Assembly (NCBI RefSeq): GCF_000315625.1
Contig: NW_005434672.1
Location: forward strand, 174,698 to 238,697
Direction: 5' to 3'
Length of the DNA stretch: 64,000 nt
DNA from: Guillardia theta CCMP2712
Taxonomy: Eukaryota > Cryptophyceae > Pyrenomonadales > Geminigeraceae
Part shown: positions 32,801 to 47,575 of the stretch, piece by piece
Layout of the letters: each line of letters begins with the position of its first letter
How positions within the stretch are numbered: position 1 is the first letter of the stretch
Notes under the pieces: generated by a model
Database searches by the model: none
What the model saw: only the letters and a program-made list of their open reading frames with translations
What the model was told of the DNA's origin: nothing
Translations under genes and position numbers: made by a program

Positions 32801-34033
32801 AATTTACATCTTGCACTCAGCAAGGACAACACGTTACTAGAGCGGTTTACAGATCAGCATGGGCTTGACTTGCTTGTTGAAATGATGAAGACTCATTCAA
32901 CATCTTTCAAGATCCTGCAACTCTGTTTTATTATCTTGTCCATGTTCTGTGATGCAAAGTTCAAGCAGAAGATGGAAGGGCTAGACGTGTTTATTCTCAC
33001 CTTGCAAGTGATGAGGGTACATGACAAGGAAGTGATCATTCAGACACACTGCTGCAAGCTGGTCGCGTGGTACGCCTGGATGTTTCCTTCCTCTCGCAAC
33101 CTGGTCGGAGAACGGGAGGGGGTGGAGAGAATCGTTTGTGCAATGCTAGAGTTCGTCGATGATAACAAGCTACAGCTTGCGGCGTGTGATGCCTTGGCGT
33201 ATCTGACGAAAGAGCAGCACAAGAACGGCGTGACGCTTGCGAGCAAGGGAGGAATGGAGCTCGTGCTAGCTGTCATGAGAGCTTTCTTAAACAACTCAAC
33301 CATCTTGGAAGTTGCATGTATGATCCTCTCAAATATCGCTCAGATCGCCTTCAAGTATTGCACCTCAATCGTCGAGCTCGGGGCTGTTGAGCTTCTGCTC
33401 GAAGCGATGCAAGGCCACCCGGAGAGCTCGAGGCTGCAGGAGCGAGCATGCTTCGTCTTGTGGAGCCTGGCGAGATCTGCAGCCCTCAAGAGATCTATGG
33501 ACAGCCGCGTCATCATCAGCAGGATAACGTTTGCTCTGGACAACCATCACACAGTACCGACAGTGCTGGAGTACGCATGCTCAGCTCTGGCCGTCTTCAT
33601 TGATCAGGAAGGCATGCTGTCGGCATTTCAGAATGACGCCGCCACTCATCTCTATCTTGCCATCCAGCATAGCATGGCTGTTGCTCAGGCGCAGCGAGCA
33701 GCTTGGCGGCTGGTGCATCTTCTTGCTGTCAAGTACGGAGACAGTGAATTCCTCATGTTGAAGTCGAGAGCGATCCCCCTCGCCCTTGACGTTCTTCTAG
33801 TCAACATGGAGACTCTGCAAGTAGTGCAGGATTGTCTGAAAGCCCTGCTGCCACTGGCACAGAAAGTCACATGGCATGCCGAGGACGAGTCTCTGAAGCA
33901 GGATGTCATCAGGGTTGTGAATCAGGTGCTGGCACGATACGGGAAACAAGACGAATCAGTCCGTCGCACAAGTAGAAGGATCTTGAAAGAACTAGACAGA
34001 TCCACAAGGGCTTGTCTGGGTTGTTTTGGTTAA
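26891..34033 (+). CDS. Giant pseudokinase / ARM-repeat protein (2380 residues, no intron)
   Basis: One open frame of 2380 codons. Residues about 290-500 resemble a protein kinase C-lobe: ISDGLAYLHDQELSHGSL, then VQLVDFGWFKEFSP. The catalytic loop that normally reads HRDLKPEN is here HGSLDAMN (390-397): the catalytic Asp is Ser392 and the Lys is Asp394, while Asn397 and the metal-binding DFG (410-412) are kept. No glycine-rich loop was found upstream, so activity is unlikely. Residues about 530-2380 are a very long armadillo/HEAT-type solenoid, with repeat cores such as ACDALAYLTKEQHKNG and ACMILSNIAQIAFK near the end. A scaffold role is inferred. The ATG at 26891 is the first in frame. Confidence 0.85.
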   Translation: MTLLDVCLEDCEVELSSGGENKCLRDILNDLDGCAYWNATAQEHSAFDLSLCEDLLFQGTDWGRLFVEKHNVSSSILEQLVSVYMWVKSDIPSVMSSIFTLHASASSERLFLTGVRYLQLIVSSLKTFYDIFGDEIMYCGPCHADFADDLFTGGNLTCLRANDVRVVMPRVCSVGAVFTSDGPGAGCLHVNCEHVVGYRMSVLDLGAIFEDSILVHPRQVWRVLSQENKKDKEVRTTWQLLDVSGKEDFVQTLEAPLDLDDFTLTVKEDFLDPSHSIVEEQTLIRKVSFISKPDFLKCTGIVSLCPHENSLHSNLVRHARHLCSLSHQSLAPYLPASNSSVMLCSIKKPSGVSLHELIERKEIKTEESKIEISHQISDGLAYLHDQELSHGSLDAMNVILTSTSSVQLVDFGWFKEFSPVDICKRSLDSEHQIQRSLDLRNLGVVMLEMLSGTICGGKKPVSQENLRLLFDKNVDCKLGKLAHDCFYGIEGARPSARYAAWFLSHLNGETKDDSVCESSTNICIRHHATCVQFTLEIKELILKMEAADDEERILFTLQTIHGWFPSSSQNEYDNMQLHESCRCKVFKCFYRSAVSAGLMNWMLKVMERCNQSVSVFTECCACLKVLMRDETCRRCFQKVKGLSISAVSLSTLACEEEVISSACSLLAALQSHGGMRDDDDVEQEKDFDDGAIKILSTVLQNMKDSDRPQGQICSLRCLVDLSRDPWIANQLVKVSATDAAFEVMQSSCDQRVKLLACSLVCEVTSHVRLKDSDMREERMKTTVEVLRRACEETDCELARCCSLLIANILKSSSKSLGMLEKMGGIPVLIEGLDLFPHDRQVAENVCVCLHTLAHNNLKRNMLISDLHGVAKVIMCMQTHSSDAATMLAGCRLMGSLAMNNYKNKEEIARRRGVELILEAVTLSVCHEMLVEGFKSLLSICCNHLHNSETILNNIGRLVSAATNFKHEEALCSAFLELLAMANKSSKGSSSLESQDYIGELVWGFMMEFSGNRDIIKNGMSVVSAFPAPPLVHQQEEMRTRVVNIVVDCLVKMWELKNVRQACYHSLASFADVEIEEELDVLPAFQLVLTSVREEIGNERSNILRCKTLLFLTRLLPLYAMDDFNQDIMETFSECLQTYQGDISTIVVLLDCCIRFICKVKYSQDLNRHIKEIVKLTRQHLSDSPTLQSRLCELFQHVSKAEAVDEECDSAMSEVIEGLSSPNQSKILNLIASSPDKFSSKTLQRAVSFIYHHISSEDNSEERVCQCIDDLRRIFQTVKADKSYTFKTSTSFMSSLVHVLKSKTVSVENRILTSHMIMLLVQDQSENCMLFAEQDGITAVLTMLDEVEDETSENVSLTANVCAILTCLADVSLKLRVWITNEDAVRRLLRLVSQPQDRLEIVCRVVASLNKLCENNLQGIEQLASQDGAGIFMNLLQQQKSNAAIVEASLQILDKLFSKSYKDRTNKTISHVFAAMWLHENSEEIQYHGCTILFHIVQSKVIKDLSQQLPNLVSVIKSSLLYHFTAKNSRSAAQLLHELYKQLPSSSTLVLDERLAKQVISALEAFGSDHEVVDVVVKLLHRSLLCYRDSPISREAVKQSVITTLSNMMSLHQDNEDLQTTFLRLFHAVLLDNKCIISDDTMKDLALGILHSLELFEAPTLRIYASRSLSSILSRNESMQAMARETNFISVITSLLEDSDEEHLVLESVLMMIDSFSRGNAANANSLYSAGVSKTIFNVLLTNQDPMVREKASSTLSTLAASHDDRSKDNFTDDDLLAIKSFFDDTMDAVISEPTIMSTCRIISSYGLHQTENFCNVLIHPIFKQIVADYLQPQRRQRGLLLLWGIFSEIDCIRRIEEETIAELVDVLYRIVKDREASSKDVQISLAILADICDKSSSSSQCFAAQDGIQIFLDLVESSQDPSVVACALKLLHAVLSRAGDEFVRWDIFIHFFSSLRDSMKSEDVLEQLLRNLHLALSKDNTLLERFTDQHGLDLLVEMMKTHSTSFKILQLCFIILSMFCDAKFKQKMEGLDVFILTLQVMRVHDKEVIIQTHCCKLVAWYAWMFPSSRNLVGEREGVERIVCAMLEFVDDNKLQLAACDALAYLTKEQHKNGVTLASKGGMELVLAVMRAFLNNSTILEVACMILSNIAQIAFKYCTSIVELGAVELLLEAMQGHPESSRLQERACFVLWSLARSAALKRSMDSRVIISRITFALDNHHTVPTVLEYACSALAVFIDQEGMLSAFQNDAATHLYLAIQHSMAVAQAQRAAWRLVHLLAVKYGDSEFLMLKSRAIPLALDVLLVNMETLQVVQDCLKALLPLAQKVTWHAEDESLKQDVIRVVNQVLARYGKQDESVRRTSRRILKELDRSTRACLGCFG

Positions 34034-34266
34034 CGATGAGGCGGCTGCATGTTGTTACAGTAGATTCGTAGTGATTAGAAGGTGGGTTGAGATCTCACGT
34101 TGTAATAAAGATATAAGGGCTTTCGAAACCATCCTGCTCAAGCTTTTCAAGCCTACAGATATTTTCATTTATTTCAGTCACTTCACAAGTTCACGCTCAA
34201 CGATGCGATGGTAACAGTAAAACTAGTCACGCATACAGTTGTTAAGAGGCTGTTCACAACCTCTCA

Positions 34267-34757
34267 TCACAAACAACCTTCGGCACAGCTCACTGGGTCT
34301 TCCTCGTCGCACTCCATGAACCACTCGATCCATCGCCTTGAAAGAGGAACGAGAAAATCCTCGGACACGCTCAAGGGCGCTGGGATCTCGGAAGCACAGC
34401 AAGATGAAATTATTCTGAACCCTGAGGAGCCCGCAAGAGGCTCCTCGTGCTTGTGCTGCGTTGAGGTTGATTCTGACCTCTCCTTGCTCTGAGCCTGCCT
34501 CGTGTATGGCCATCGATCAAGACCAAAACGTCTGCAGACCAGCTTGAGAGTCGTCAAGGAAACGCCCTGAGAGAAGAGGGGTCAGACAGCTCAAGCCGAT
34601 GAAGTGCAACTCAGCTTACAAGGATCTGTGCTGCTTCCTCCTGACGATGATCAAAATATTGACTTATGCTATCAATGCTCAAGTGCACTCGCTTTTGACC
34701 AACCTGCCTACCCTTTTTCCTCCGAACACGGATGGTAATAGATGCTGAGGAAGACAT
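34267..34757 (-). CDS. RWP-RK domain protein, two exons
   Basis: Exons 34757-34620 and 34566-34267 join in phase 0 across a 53-nt intron into 145 residues. The domain reads LSIDSISQYFDHRQEEAAQIL, split by the intron, then GVSLTTLKLVCRRFGLDRWP; it keeps RWPYTR, closer to the canonical signature than the KWPY copies. The N-terminus is short and basic (TIRVRRKKGRQVGQKR). The C-terminus carries WIEWFMECDEEDPV, a pattern repeated in the RWP-RK gene at 47576. Exon 1 ends at the same codon of the domain as in that gene, so the two are close paralogues, and they form a separate subgroup from the intronless copies. It converges with the giant gene ending at 34033. Likely a nuclear DNA-binding protein. 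Confidence 0.85.
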
Positions 34758-36233
34758 GGGACTTGGGTTGCTGTTGTCTGCTTTGTGTATCTATTGTCTG
34801 GTGTCTTCGCTGGGCACTTCGAAGACCGATTGAAAGCAATGGTCGGGATTATCGGAGGAACGAGGAAGGGCTAAGGGGCGAAAGATTTACAACAGATAGG
34901 GGGTGGGATCAGATGGGATAGAGTCGACTTGAGCACTTGGGTGTAGGAGACTGACTCGGAAGCGGGTGAAGGGGGCGGGGGCAGAGCAACAAGGGCAGGG
35001 GGCGTGGGTGGTTGAAAGAGGAAAGAGGCCGGAGGTTCTTTCCGCTGTCTTCACTGTAAGCTTTTCCCTGGACCGGTACGACTTCCCACTTCGAGCTAGG
35101 TAGGGGTCATTAGATTTAAAAAACCCACTCGTTTCGGGTCACCGGTCAGCAGCTGACCATGATCGTGACTGAATTACCTGTCACGGATATCGTCACATGG
35201 GTGCCCGGGATCAATATCTTTTCTGATAAGATGTGTTTTCAGCAGGCGCCAATCTGGCATCTTAAAAGGTACCTGCTGCCGCAGAAGCATCCACGGAGAT
35301 CCGCCTAGGACCCTCCCGCGTGACTCAAAAAAAAGGCCCGTCAACCGTATTTTGTCATTTTGGTTACCCCGCCTCGTGAGTCCCCCTCTCTTTACAACCG
35401 CACATGGTGCTAAACCCCCGTGACACGGCCCGAGGGGACGGGTTCAAGTTGGCCGGGTTGCTTCCGGATGACTCATTCAAACTTTAGTTATCTTGGTGCT
35501 CCAAAAACGGATGATCCAGCAGTACCAGCTGAACCTTTATATATACCCATTATAGTTTACTATTTTTTAGCGCGATGTGACAACTTGGGCACTCGCGGCC
35601 GCAGGATTATTATTATTACTACTGGGCCGTACTGGCTCGGCGGCGGAACTTCGGAAGAGAAGGAGTAGTCATGAAGTTACTTGGCGGCAGTGAGGCCGCG
35701 CGCCGCCGCGCGGCCGCCCGCGCCCGCGTGAGCCGGTGACCGACCGTCACCGTGAAGGTATCCGTTAAGTTTGGGGGCCTGATTGTCCTCGTACTGATTT
35801 TTCACTTAACTTTGCGTAGTAAAGGTCACCGTGAGTGACCGACGGTACTACCGTCGGTAGTACTGCGGCCCGGCCCGCTGGCCGGCCACCGCACTGCCGC
35901 AGTGCGCCACGCGCCGCCAGGCCACGGGCCATAGACGGTTGAACCGTACTGTTACTACACACTGGTGACCGCCGGGCCGTACGGTGCCACCGTCGGGCCG
36001 AATACGCCCCGGTGACCTGTCGGACTACGCCCGAGCGGCAGCGACAGCAGCGGCCCGCTGATCTGATCCGATCCGGCGGATGCCATGATCGGCCGAGACC
36101 GACCGTCCGACGGCCCGGGTCAGCCACGGCCCCCCGGACTCGCCGCGGCCCGGGCCGCGGCCGGGCCCGGCCGGTAACTTTGAGTACTGAAATAATAAAG
36201 CCTGGGTGCTGACTGTCCGCTTATACCAAGGGC
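34758..36233. other. intergenic region dominated by a GC-rich element
   Basis: 34758-35080 is mixed and may hold the RWP-RK promoter; from about 35080 to 36185 lies the repeat block listed separately. No gene seen. Confidence 0.5.
35080..36185. repeat. large GC-rich dispersed element block
   Basis: About 1.1 kb; 35680-36170 is extremely GC-rich with palindromic words (cggccgggccc type, gtaccgtac, ggtgacc). Positions 35752-35777 match 46639-46664 with one mismatch, and 35778-35794 match the reverse complement of 46796-46812, so this block shares pieces with the one near 46.7 kb. No coding capacity recognised. Confidence 0.55.
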
Positions 36234-37324
36234 ATGCACAACAAACTCCTTGTGCCCTTCGCCCTCCTCCTCGTCGCTCAGCCACGCACAAGCGTCTCCT
36301 GCACAGCCTTCCAGAGCCTCCAGTCAGCCCCGCCGGTAAGAGGACCAAGGAACCTCAGCGTCTGCATGGCTGAAGGAGCATCGAAGTCCTGGGAGTTCTC
36401 GAGGTTTGCGCGTACATGGCAGTTCTTCAATGGCAACCCGCTACGAAACTTCATCCCCTTCCTCCCTTCCTCTACCCCCAAGGTGAAACGCCCAGAAGCA
36501 GGCGTCACTGGACGTGAGATGCTCCTCTGGGACTTCAAGGACATGAACCAGGTGAGTGGGGGGGGTCATCGGGGGTGCGCTTCAGGAGGGAGGTCTGAAC
36601 GCAAACTGCTTCTAGGAAGGGCTGGAAAACATTTGGGCAGCTCTTGATGACGTTGTGATGGGCGGAGTTAGTCTGAGCAACATCAAACTCGCAGAGCATG
36701 GCGCTACCTTCTCTGGTGAGACCTCCTCCAGGAACTCTGGAGGGTTCTGTTCCGTCAGGTGAGCTGCTGCTCGGCAGTTGGCTTCGAGCTCACGCACGAT
36801 TGTCAAGGACGAGGAATGTTGACCCTCCCTTTAACCTGGAGGGGTACAAGAGCTTGAGGTCAACCTGACCTTGTCCTTGTGCCCATCTCATTGCTGGTGG
36901 CAGAATGCGAGCGAGATGCGACAAGGGCATGCGGTACAAGGTGATCCTCCGCGATAAGGAGGGATGGGACACGACTGCCTGGTGCTACTCGTTTGACACC
37001 AAGAGAGGGCAGGTAAGTGAAGAGAGCTTGCTCCAAGCTGCTTGCAGGCAGGAAGTGACAGCTGCCGCAGTGGATGGACGTCGAAGCCCCGCTGGACAAG
37101 TTCATCCCTGTTGTGCGCGGGAGAACGCTGAGAAGCCCCTCCAAGGGGATCGACCTGTCTAGGATCTACTCAGTGAGAGCATGCGGAGGGCTGAAAGTGG
37201 ATGACGGGTTGATGTGCAGGTTCAGGTCATGCTGAGCAAGTACGAGTACGACGGGGAGCTCAATCCTAACTTCGAGGAGGGACGTTTTTGCTTCCAGTTC
37301 GGGCCGATCAGAGCAGCCAAGTAG
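36234..37324 (+). CDS. CIA30-domain protein (NDUFAF1/HCF173-like), plastid-targeted
   Basis: Six exons, 36234-36551, 36616-36758, 36808-36858, 36904-37012, 37071-37172 and 37220-37324, join in frame into 275 residues. The N-terminus (MHNKLLVPFALLLVAQPRTS) is a signal peptide followed by SCTA-FQS, matching the Phe rule for complex-plastid import. From about residue 95 the CIA30 fold is clear: WDFKDMNQ, IWAALDDVVMGGVS, FSGETSSRNSGGFCSVR, LEGYKSLR, MRYKVILRDKEGWDT and WMDVEAPLDKFIPVVRG. CIA30 proteins assist assembly of respiratory complex I, or in plastids bind photosystem transcripts and assembly intermediates; the presequence favours the latter. It converges with the transhydrogenase gene, with 103 bp between the two stops. 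Confidence 0.9.
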
Positions 37325-37427
37325 ATGAGATTGCTAGTCCGTTCGTTGAATTTGCATGGCAAATGATTGCAACTTGGAAAGTGACTGGTCGCCAAATTGA
37401 CATGTCTCTTCGGATTCCCCGTGGCGT

Positions 37428-42068
<4,641 letters not shown>

Positions 42069-43594
42069 CGTGAACCTGCAGAGTAACTATAAGAGACTCT
42101 TTCTTGTCGAATCCCCCCACGGCAACGTCACAGGCAGGAGATCCTGGCAAATAGGAAACGAACTAAGGCGACAAGTGCTGATGGGGTGAGCAAAACCACC
42201 GACAAGAGGAGATGGAGTGAAGAAGAAAACGAACAAGAGAAGATGAAGAGAAGAAATGAAGAGAAGAAGGCAACAAACAAGAGAAGATCAAGAGAAGAAG
42301 ACCACTAACAAGAAGAGATGAAGTGAAGACAGCATGTAGGGTGATCTCATACCTTGTAGCGTGTCGCTTGTCTCTTCTCCTGCTTCTTTCCTAGGTCAGG
42401 CCTTAGCAGTGCATGCGCCTTGCCTTGGGGCGTAACCCTGACCACGTATCATCATCCCCCTCGTACCCATAATTCTGTAGTACTACGGTACTCGGAGGCG
42501 GACTCAGTTTTCCGTCATCCCGGGGCGGCCCGGCCGGGCCAAGCACCACTGAGTAGTGACCTGGACTCGGGCCCGTTCCGACAGTGAGGACAGCTCGATC
42601 GTTACATAACCGTTATTCGGATGCTACCGTTGCCCTTCGATAGTGCAAAGAGCGCCGTCCCCCAGCGGCGATCGGACAGCGCCGGGAGCCTGGGCTCGCC
42701 GATCGGACCGGCGGCGGCGACAGCAGGGAGAAGCAGGGCAAGCTGATCGCAAGGATGGCGCCCCGCCATTCAGATGGCATCGCGGCACTGCGGCACTGCA
42801 TGATAGGTCACGCTGTCCGTGCCAACCCTGGACAGCCCGGCGCTCGGAGCCGCGCGGCGGCGCAGACTGATCATGCCACGGACGACGCCTCGATGATGAT
42901 GGGGATGCCGCAGTGCGACACTGTGACAGCAGCGGCGGCCGGGCGGCACTGAGACAAGGCTGCTGTAGTACGGTAGTACCAGGGATCATGGCACGCAGAG
43001 GCGATTACTTGGGGACGGTTCGCACCCTGATCTTCTCAGCCGGGAAGCCCGGCCGCCTTTTGCACTGATCACTCAGTGACTCTGAGCAGTGGGGACTAGG
43101 GAGGTTCAGTGCCAGGACTGACTCAGTCGGAGACCGTCGGACGCCGCCGTCGTACTCTGATGAGAGGAAGTCAGGCTGGCAGCTAGTATAGAGACTGATA
43201 GAAACTGTACAGCCCAGTGAGATGCGGCAGCCTGAGTTATGACTCTGAAAGACATGATTTAACTTGTGGGAAGATTATGAGATGCCTTCAGTAGAGTCAA
43301 ATAGAAAGAAGGACCAAAAATCCATGAATGCTAGACTAGATGGGCAGGAAGAGTAAGTGCTAGAGCCACAAGAGTGCATGTGTTCTTGTTGCTCTCCTCT
43401 TCATCCATTTTGTTACAAGCGACCTTAAACTTGACCACTCTTTATTGACAATTTCACTCCAGGACCGTGACGAGCAATCATCATACTTCCGGCAACTTCC
43501 GTGCAATCTCAAGGAGCCATAGTTAAGGTTGATTGTGACCCAGAGTCTCTCTTGCTGGTCCTCAGATCTCGACACGCAAGAATTTTTAGCTGAA
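42069..43594. other. intergenic region with purine-rich and GC-rich parts
   Basis: 42180-42330 is a purine-rich stretch built of repeated agaagaga/caacaagagaagat words. 42440-43160 is a GC-rich block. 43170-43594 is mixed and may contain a 5' exon of the PH-domain gene. Confidence 0.5.
42440..43160. repeat. GC-rich dispersed element block
   Basis: About 0.7 kb of GC-rich sequence with gtagtacggtac palindromic words, gatcggac repeats and actgactcagtc words seen also in other blocks. No mobile-element protein seen; edges approximate. Confidence 0.5.
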
Positions 43595-44548
43595 ATGGAG
43601 GGCAGCAGTGTTGAGGACATCAACACCATGGAAGCAAGTGTTGTGGCGGCAGGCAGCGGGAAGGAAGGTGCTGAAGTCTACGATGTGATGCAAAGGAAGG
43701 AGGGTAGCCTCCTTAGAAGGGGCCGTGCGTCCTGTTGCTGGGGCTCTCAGTGGTTGGAGACATTCGTTGTCATATCGCAAGAGAGGCAGAGGGTGAAGAA
43801 GGACGGGAAGGATTTTCTCGTGAGGAAATGCCTGCTGAGGTGCTACCATGAACAATCGGATGAGGAACCCTACGAGTTGATTGATATCACATTCTCTCGA
43901 ACTCGAATTTGCCCGGGCAAGACGTCTGGACAGGAGTTTTGCTTTGAGTTGAAGCTTAGCAAACATACGTTGATGATGAGCGCCGAGTCTTCGGAGGAGC
44001 TCACGGCTTGGACTGAGAGTATCCAGACAATGACAGAAAATAGTCGATCCCGCCCTGCAGTACGCCCAGCAGCAAAGAAGGCTAACTTACAAAAGTCGTG
44101 CAAGGTGTGTCAATCTGTCAATATTCACTCTGTTTGTTCACTACACTGCATACAGGACCTAGAATCTGATTCACAAAACACTTCCCCTCAGAAACAGAGC
44201 CCGTCTTGTTCGTCTCCAACAAGCTCATCGGAGAAGGTTGAATGCACGCGATTGAAACTTCCAATAATCTTATTTCAGTGCTCGCACGACGAGGATGCTA
44301 CGAGACAGGACGAGTCCATTGCTGTTCCAAACGCAGGAGAAACCATCATTTCACTCAGTGTGGCTCCAGAGAGTGTGCAGATCTCAACTGAGACCGAAGA
44401 TGAGACTTTGTTTGCAAGGCCAGTACCTTCCGAGGGCAAGCCAGGAAGTCAATCCAGTCACGACAGGCATTCAAAAAGGGAAGGTGGAGAAAGACAGATT
44501 GAGAGCCTTGACCAAGTTGAGTCATCAGAGGTGAAGTACATGGCCTGA
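43595..44548 (+). CDS. PH-domain protein
   Basis: An open frame of 317 codons from the first ATG (43595) to 44548; the frame is also open upstream, so a 5' exon may exist. Residues about 30-150 look like a pleckstrin homology domain: KEGSLLRRGRASCCWGSQW, LETFVVISQER, LLRCYHEQ, ELIDITFSRT, FCFELKLSKHTLMMSAES and the closing helix EELTAWTESIQTM. PH domains bind phosphoinositides or proteins at membranes. The C-terminal half is Ser/Glu-rich and disordered-looking. A 51-nt stretch after the PH domain (44105-44155) has intron-like ends but is a multiple of three without stops, so it may be retained. No catalytic domain was seen. Confidence 0.7.
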   Translation: MEGSSVEDINTMEASVVAAGSGKEGAEVYDVMQRKEGSLLRRGRASCCWGSQWLETFVVISQERQRVKKDGKDFLVRKCLLRCYHEQSDEEPYELIDITFSRTRICPGKTSGQEFCFELKLSKHTLMMSAESSEELTAWTESIQTMTENSRSRPAVRPAAKKANLQKSCKVCQSVNIHSVCSLHCIQDLESDSQNTSPQKQSPSCSSPTSSSEKVECTRLKLPIILFQCSHDEDATRQDESIAVPNAGETIISLSVAPESVQISTETEDETLFARPVPSEGKPGSQSSHDRHSKREGGERQIESLDQVESSEVKYMA

Positions 44549-44841
44549 CTTTCTACAAAGACATCAACGAGGAACATTACTTGTGATTGCTGTATGAAAA
44601 GCTTGTAACATTTTTCTGTTGAAATTCGTGCGAAAGTGGGATGCGAATAAGGATTGCTTTGAGCGTGTCAAGAAGTTCAAAGCTGAGCCATCTCTCTGCC
44701 GCGAGGTTCCCATGATTCACATCAGTCCGATTCTCAGTTTATTGTGATCGCACGCTATAGAGCATTCGCATGAACATTGAAATACATCTGGATGAAGAAA
44801 TCTCCCAGAGCCGGCAGAGAATCTCTCAGACGCCCTCACAG

Positions 44842-46226
44842 CTACTTGGGATTCTCTTGCAGCTCCTTGATGAGGTAAAGTTTGTTGAAGCTCAATCCTG
44901 AGAAGTTTGCGACGGAGTTGCAGTAACTCGACACCTGCCAACAGTGAGAAGGAGAAGTCCCAAAAGCACATCCCTCTACCTGGTTGGCGATGAGCAGCCC
45001 CTCGAGGCGAGAGGGATCCGGGAACAACTTCATCAGCTCGTCCTACGAACGTCCGTCAGCTATACAGAATTATCGATTCATCCATCACCTTGGAGGGCTC
45101 TTCGCGCGCGTTTCTGCGATAATCTTTCCTCTTGCGCTCCGCATCTCTCTTGCGGTACTCGCTTCGCTCCTGGTCTTGACGGAGGTTCTCGATGCCATCC
45201 AGCTGCCCAGCTAGTCAGACCGCAGCTCGCACAAAGCAAGAAAAGGGTCAACCATGAGCTCCATGCTCTTTTCCAGGAATGGACGAGTAGACAGATCGAG
45301 CCTCTCAAAGTCGCAATGCCTGTTCCAAGGTAAGACATGACAGGCAGGGACAAAGAATTCGGACAAGCTCAAGGGAAGCACATCAGTGACAACACAGCTA
45401 CATGGCTAGAAAACGCATCATAGTTGGCATGCAAACTCATAGAATTGTCTCTTAGATGTCATGGAAACACAAGGAAGACACGCCAGAGATAGGGAACAAG
45501 GACATAATAACAAAGGAAAGGGGAACATGAAGCTCACATCTTAGCGCCCATGGTGCCCTCACATGCCCAGTCATAAAGCATGGCATTAACAAGGGTGCTG
45601 TTGTGGATACGAATCGGAACTTCTTCGAAGATGTCTTCAATTGTTACGCCCTCATCCAGGCACTTGCCGCTGTAATCGAACTTTGGTCGGATGTCCTGTT
45701 CGGTGAACCCATGTTCGTTGCTTTCAAGGTGCTGCTTGTACTTTGCCATGAAGCGGTCAGTAAGCCTGTACGCCTTGAGATGAACGCTTCCAGTGCTTGT
45801 TCTCACAGGGTCGTAAACGAGACACACAGATTTGGGAACGGTATCCTGGAACTGGAACTGCGTTGCGACGGTGGGGCGTTCAGGGTCGAGCCATGAGTTC
45901 ATGTAAGAGGACTGGTACCAGCCTACAGTATTGTTGTCAACATTCACCTCGCGCATGCATCTGAGCATCTCTGTAGCATAACTTTCCATCTCTTCACCCG
46001 ACTGATCCTCTTCGCTCGAGTGCGGCATCGGGAAGCATGACGTCACCTCAAGGGTGGTGGTTCCTTCCAACGTGATGTCCATCCCGAGTAGCTGACCTGA
46101 GATCATAACGCTGGGGTTTCCTTCGTCCCTGCAGTGCTTGATGATCTTAAGGACGACAAGGCCATCGATCTGCACGCAGTCGAGTCGCGTCCCCGCCGTA
46201 GCCACCCCATACATAGGCTCCGTCAT
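44842..46226 (-). CDS. EIF3H: Translation initiation factor eIF3 subunit h
   Basis: Exons 46226-45538, 45319-45253, 45202-45089, 45042-44980 and 44934-44842 join in frame into 341 residues, close to the family length. The MPN domain starts with VQIDGLVVLKIIKHCRDEG, then GQLLGMDI, LEVTSCFPMPHSSEE, VGWYQSSYMNS, SVCLVYDPVRTSTGSVHLKA and YRLTDRFM. As in other eIF3h proteins, the metalloprotease HxHxxxD motif is absent. Downstream come DFERLDLSTRPFLEKSMEL, a charged helix (QERSEYRKRDAERKRKDYR) and LEGLLIANQ. It is a scaffold subunit of eIF3 on the 40S ribosome. I chose ATG 46226 (MTEPMYGV); an in-frame ATG 60 bases earlier, at 46286, lies in low-complexity sequence. Confidence 0.92.
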
Positions 46227-47575
46227 CCCACGCGCGCCGAAGGATGCCGTACCCCTAGTGAGACTAATGGACGTGGTAGGGGTCATTCAAGTTTTAGACA
46301 ATAGTCATAGGGTGATAGGTATACTCTTTTTAATTATGAATTCATATAGTATACTTGGATGCATGCAAGCACCACAATCGATCAATAGGAATATGCTAGA
46401 ATCGTACCGGTGACAAGCACACTAGGGAATCATGCAGGGTGGGTACTAGGGTACCAACTCTATATAGGGAGAAACTTCAGCAGAATTAGCAGGGGTGGTA
46501 GGTTCTATTACTACTTAACTAATAAATTGGATTTTACGATGATAGAGATTATTTACTCAATAGGGCTCGTGCATTAATTGAATAATTGAGTCAATTAGGT
46601 AGAACGGTTGACACATTGAATGATTTTTGCGCAGTTAAGTGAAGGTATCAGTTAAGTTTGGGGGACAGCAGTCGGCAGGATTAGGTTTGGTTCTCGCTGT
46701 CTTTTCTCTTCTCGCCGTTTGGCCTGTGCGACTCAGTGTCACGCCAGGGTTTTGGTTTACTCAAAGTTACTGAGTTAAAAATCTTCAGTACGGTAGTACG
46801 AGGACAATCAGGAGAGTCGAGGAGGCTTGACCCTGCACAGTTTTAACTTAACTTTGGCTGATTCTGAGTCATTGGAATTGCTAAGGTCCTCTCAGTCATG
46901 TCTGTATCATGCCTTGGATTTCACTGGCCGCGGGCCGCTCATCCTTGCACTGCGCATACCGTACAGCCTAACGACGGCCTATCTCTCATGTGCTCCCGGG
47001 CTCAATTCTGGTTTTGTGTGCATTAAGCAAAACTCCGAGTCAGGCTCGGCGAGCCGGGCTCCTGCGGCCCGCTGGGTCACTGAGACCTCTTGCCAAACCT
47101 CGTAGGCGACCAGGCCGATGTGGTAAAGCGCGAAGGTGGTGCACCTTACAGAGTACAGTGTGACTCTCCAACTTTACTACGAATAATGTACTTCAAACGT
47201 TGTGATTACAGGAGATACATGTGATCATCACGAGGACCGTCGGAGGATACAGAGGTCACAGTGGGTCTAACGAGGGCTATAGAAGCTTCTATTATGCCAT
47301 GAGATCAGGATACCTCTGTCAGCATGGTCATCGGTCAAGATTACTACACCGGAACCGCTCACATTTTCAGACTATCACGCGGCTGGCTGACAGTGTTACA
47401 GTACTTTACCACAGGGGTCATGAGTCGTTGACCCCTTCATCTACGGTCAGCCCCCCGCTTCACGGAAATCTCATCCTTCCTATCCCCGACAGCCTCTCGC
47501 CATCTGCTCCTCTTGCTTCATCCCTTTCCATCTGCATTGAAAGCTTCGCTCACCACCTATTGCAACATCCCAAGA
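46227..47575. other. intergenic region: low-complexity then GC-rich
   Basis: 46240-46500 holds GGGGTA-type words next to the eIF3h start; 46500-46620 is AT-rich; 46600-47110 is a GC-rich block; 47110-47575 should contain the promoter of the next RWP-RK gene. No gene recognised. Confidence 0.5.
46600..47110. repeat. GC-rich block sharing boundary pieces with the 35.7 kb block
   Basis: 46639-46664 equals 35752-35777 except one base; 46796-46812 is the inverse of 35778-35794. The two pieces are adjacent at 35.7 kb but 130 bp apart and inverted relative to each other here, suggesting rearranged copies of one element. Confidence 0.55.
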
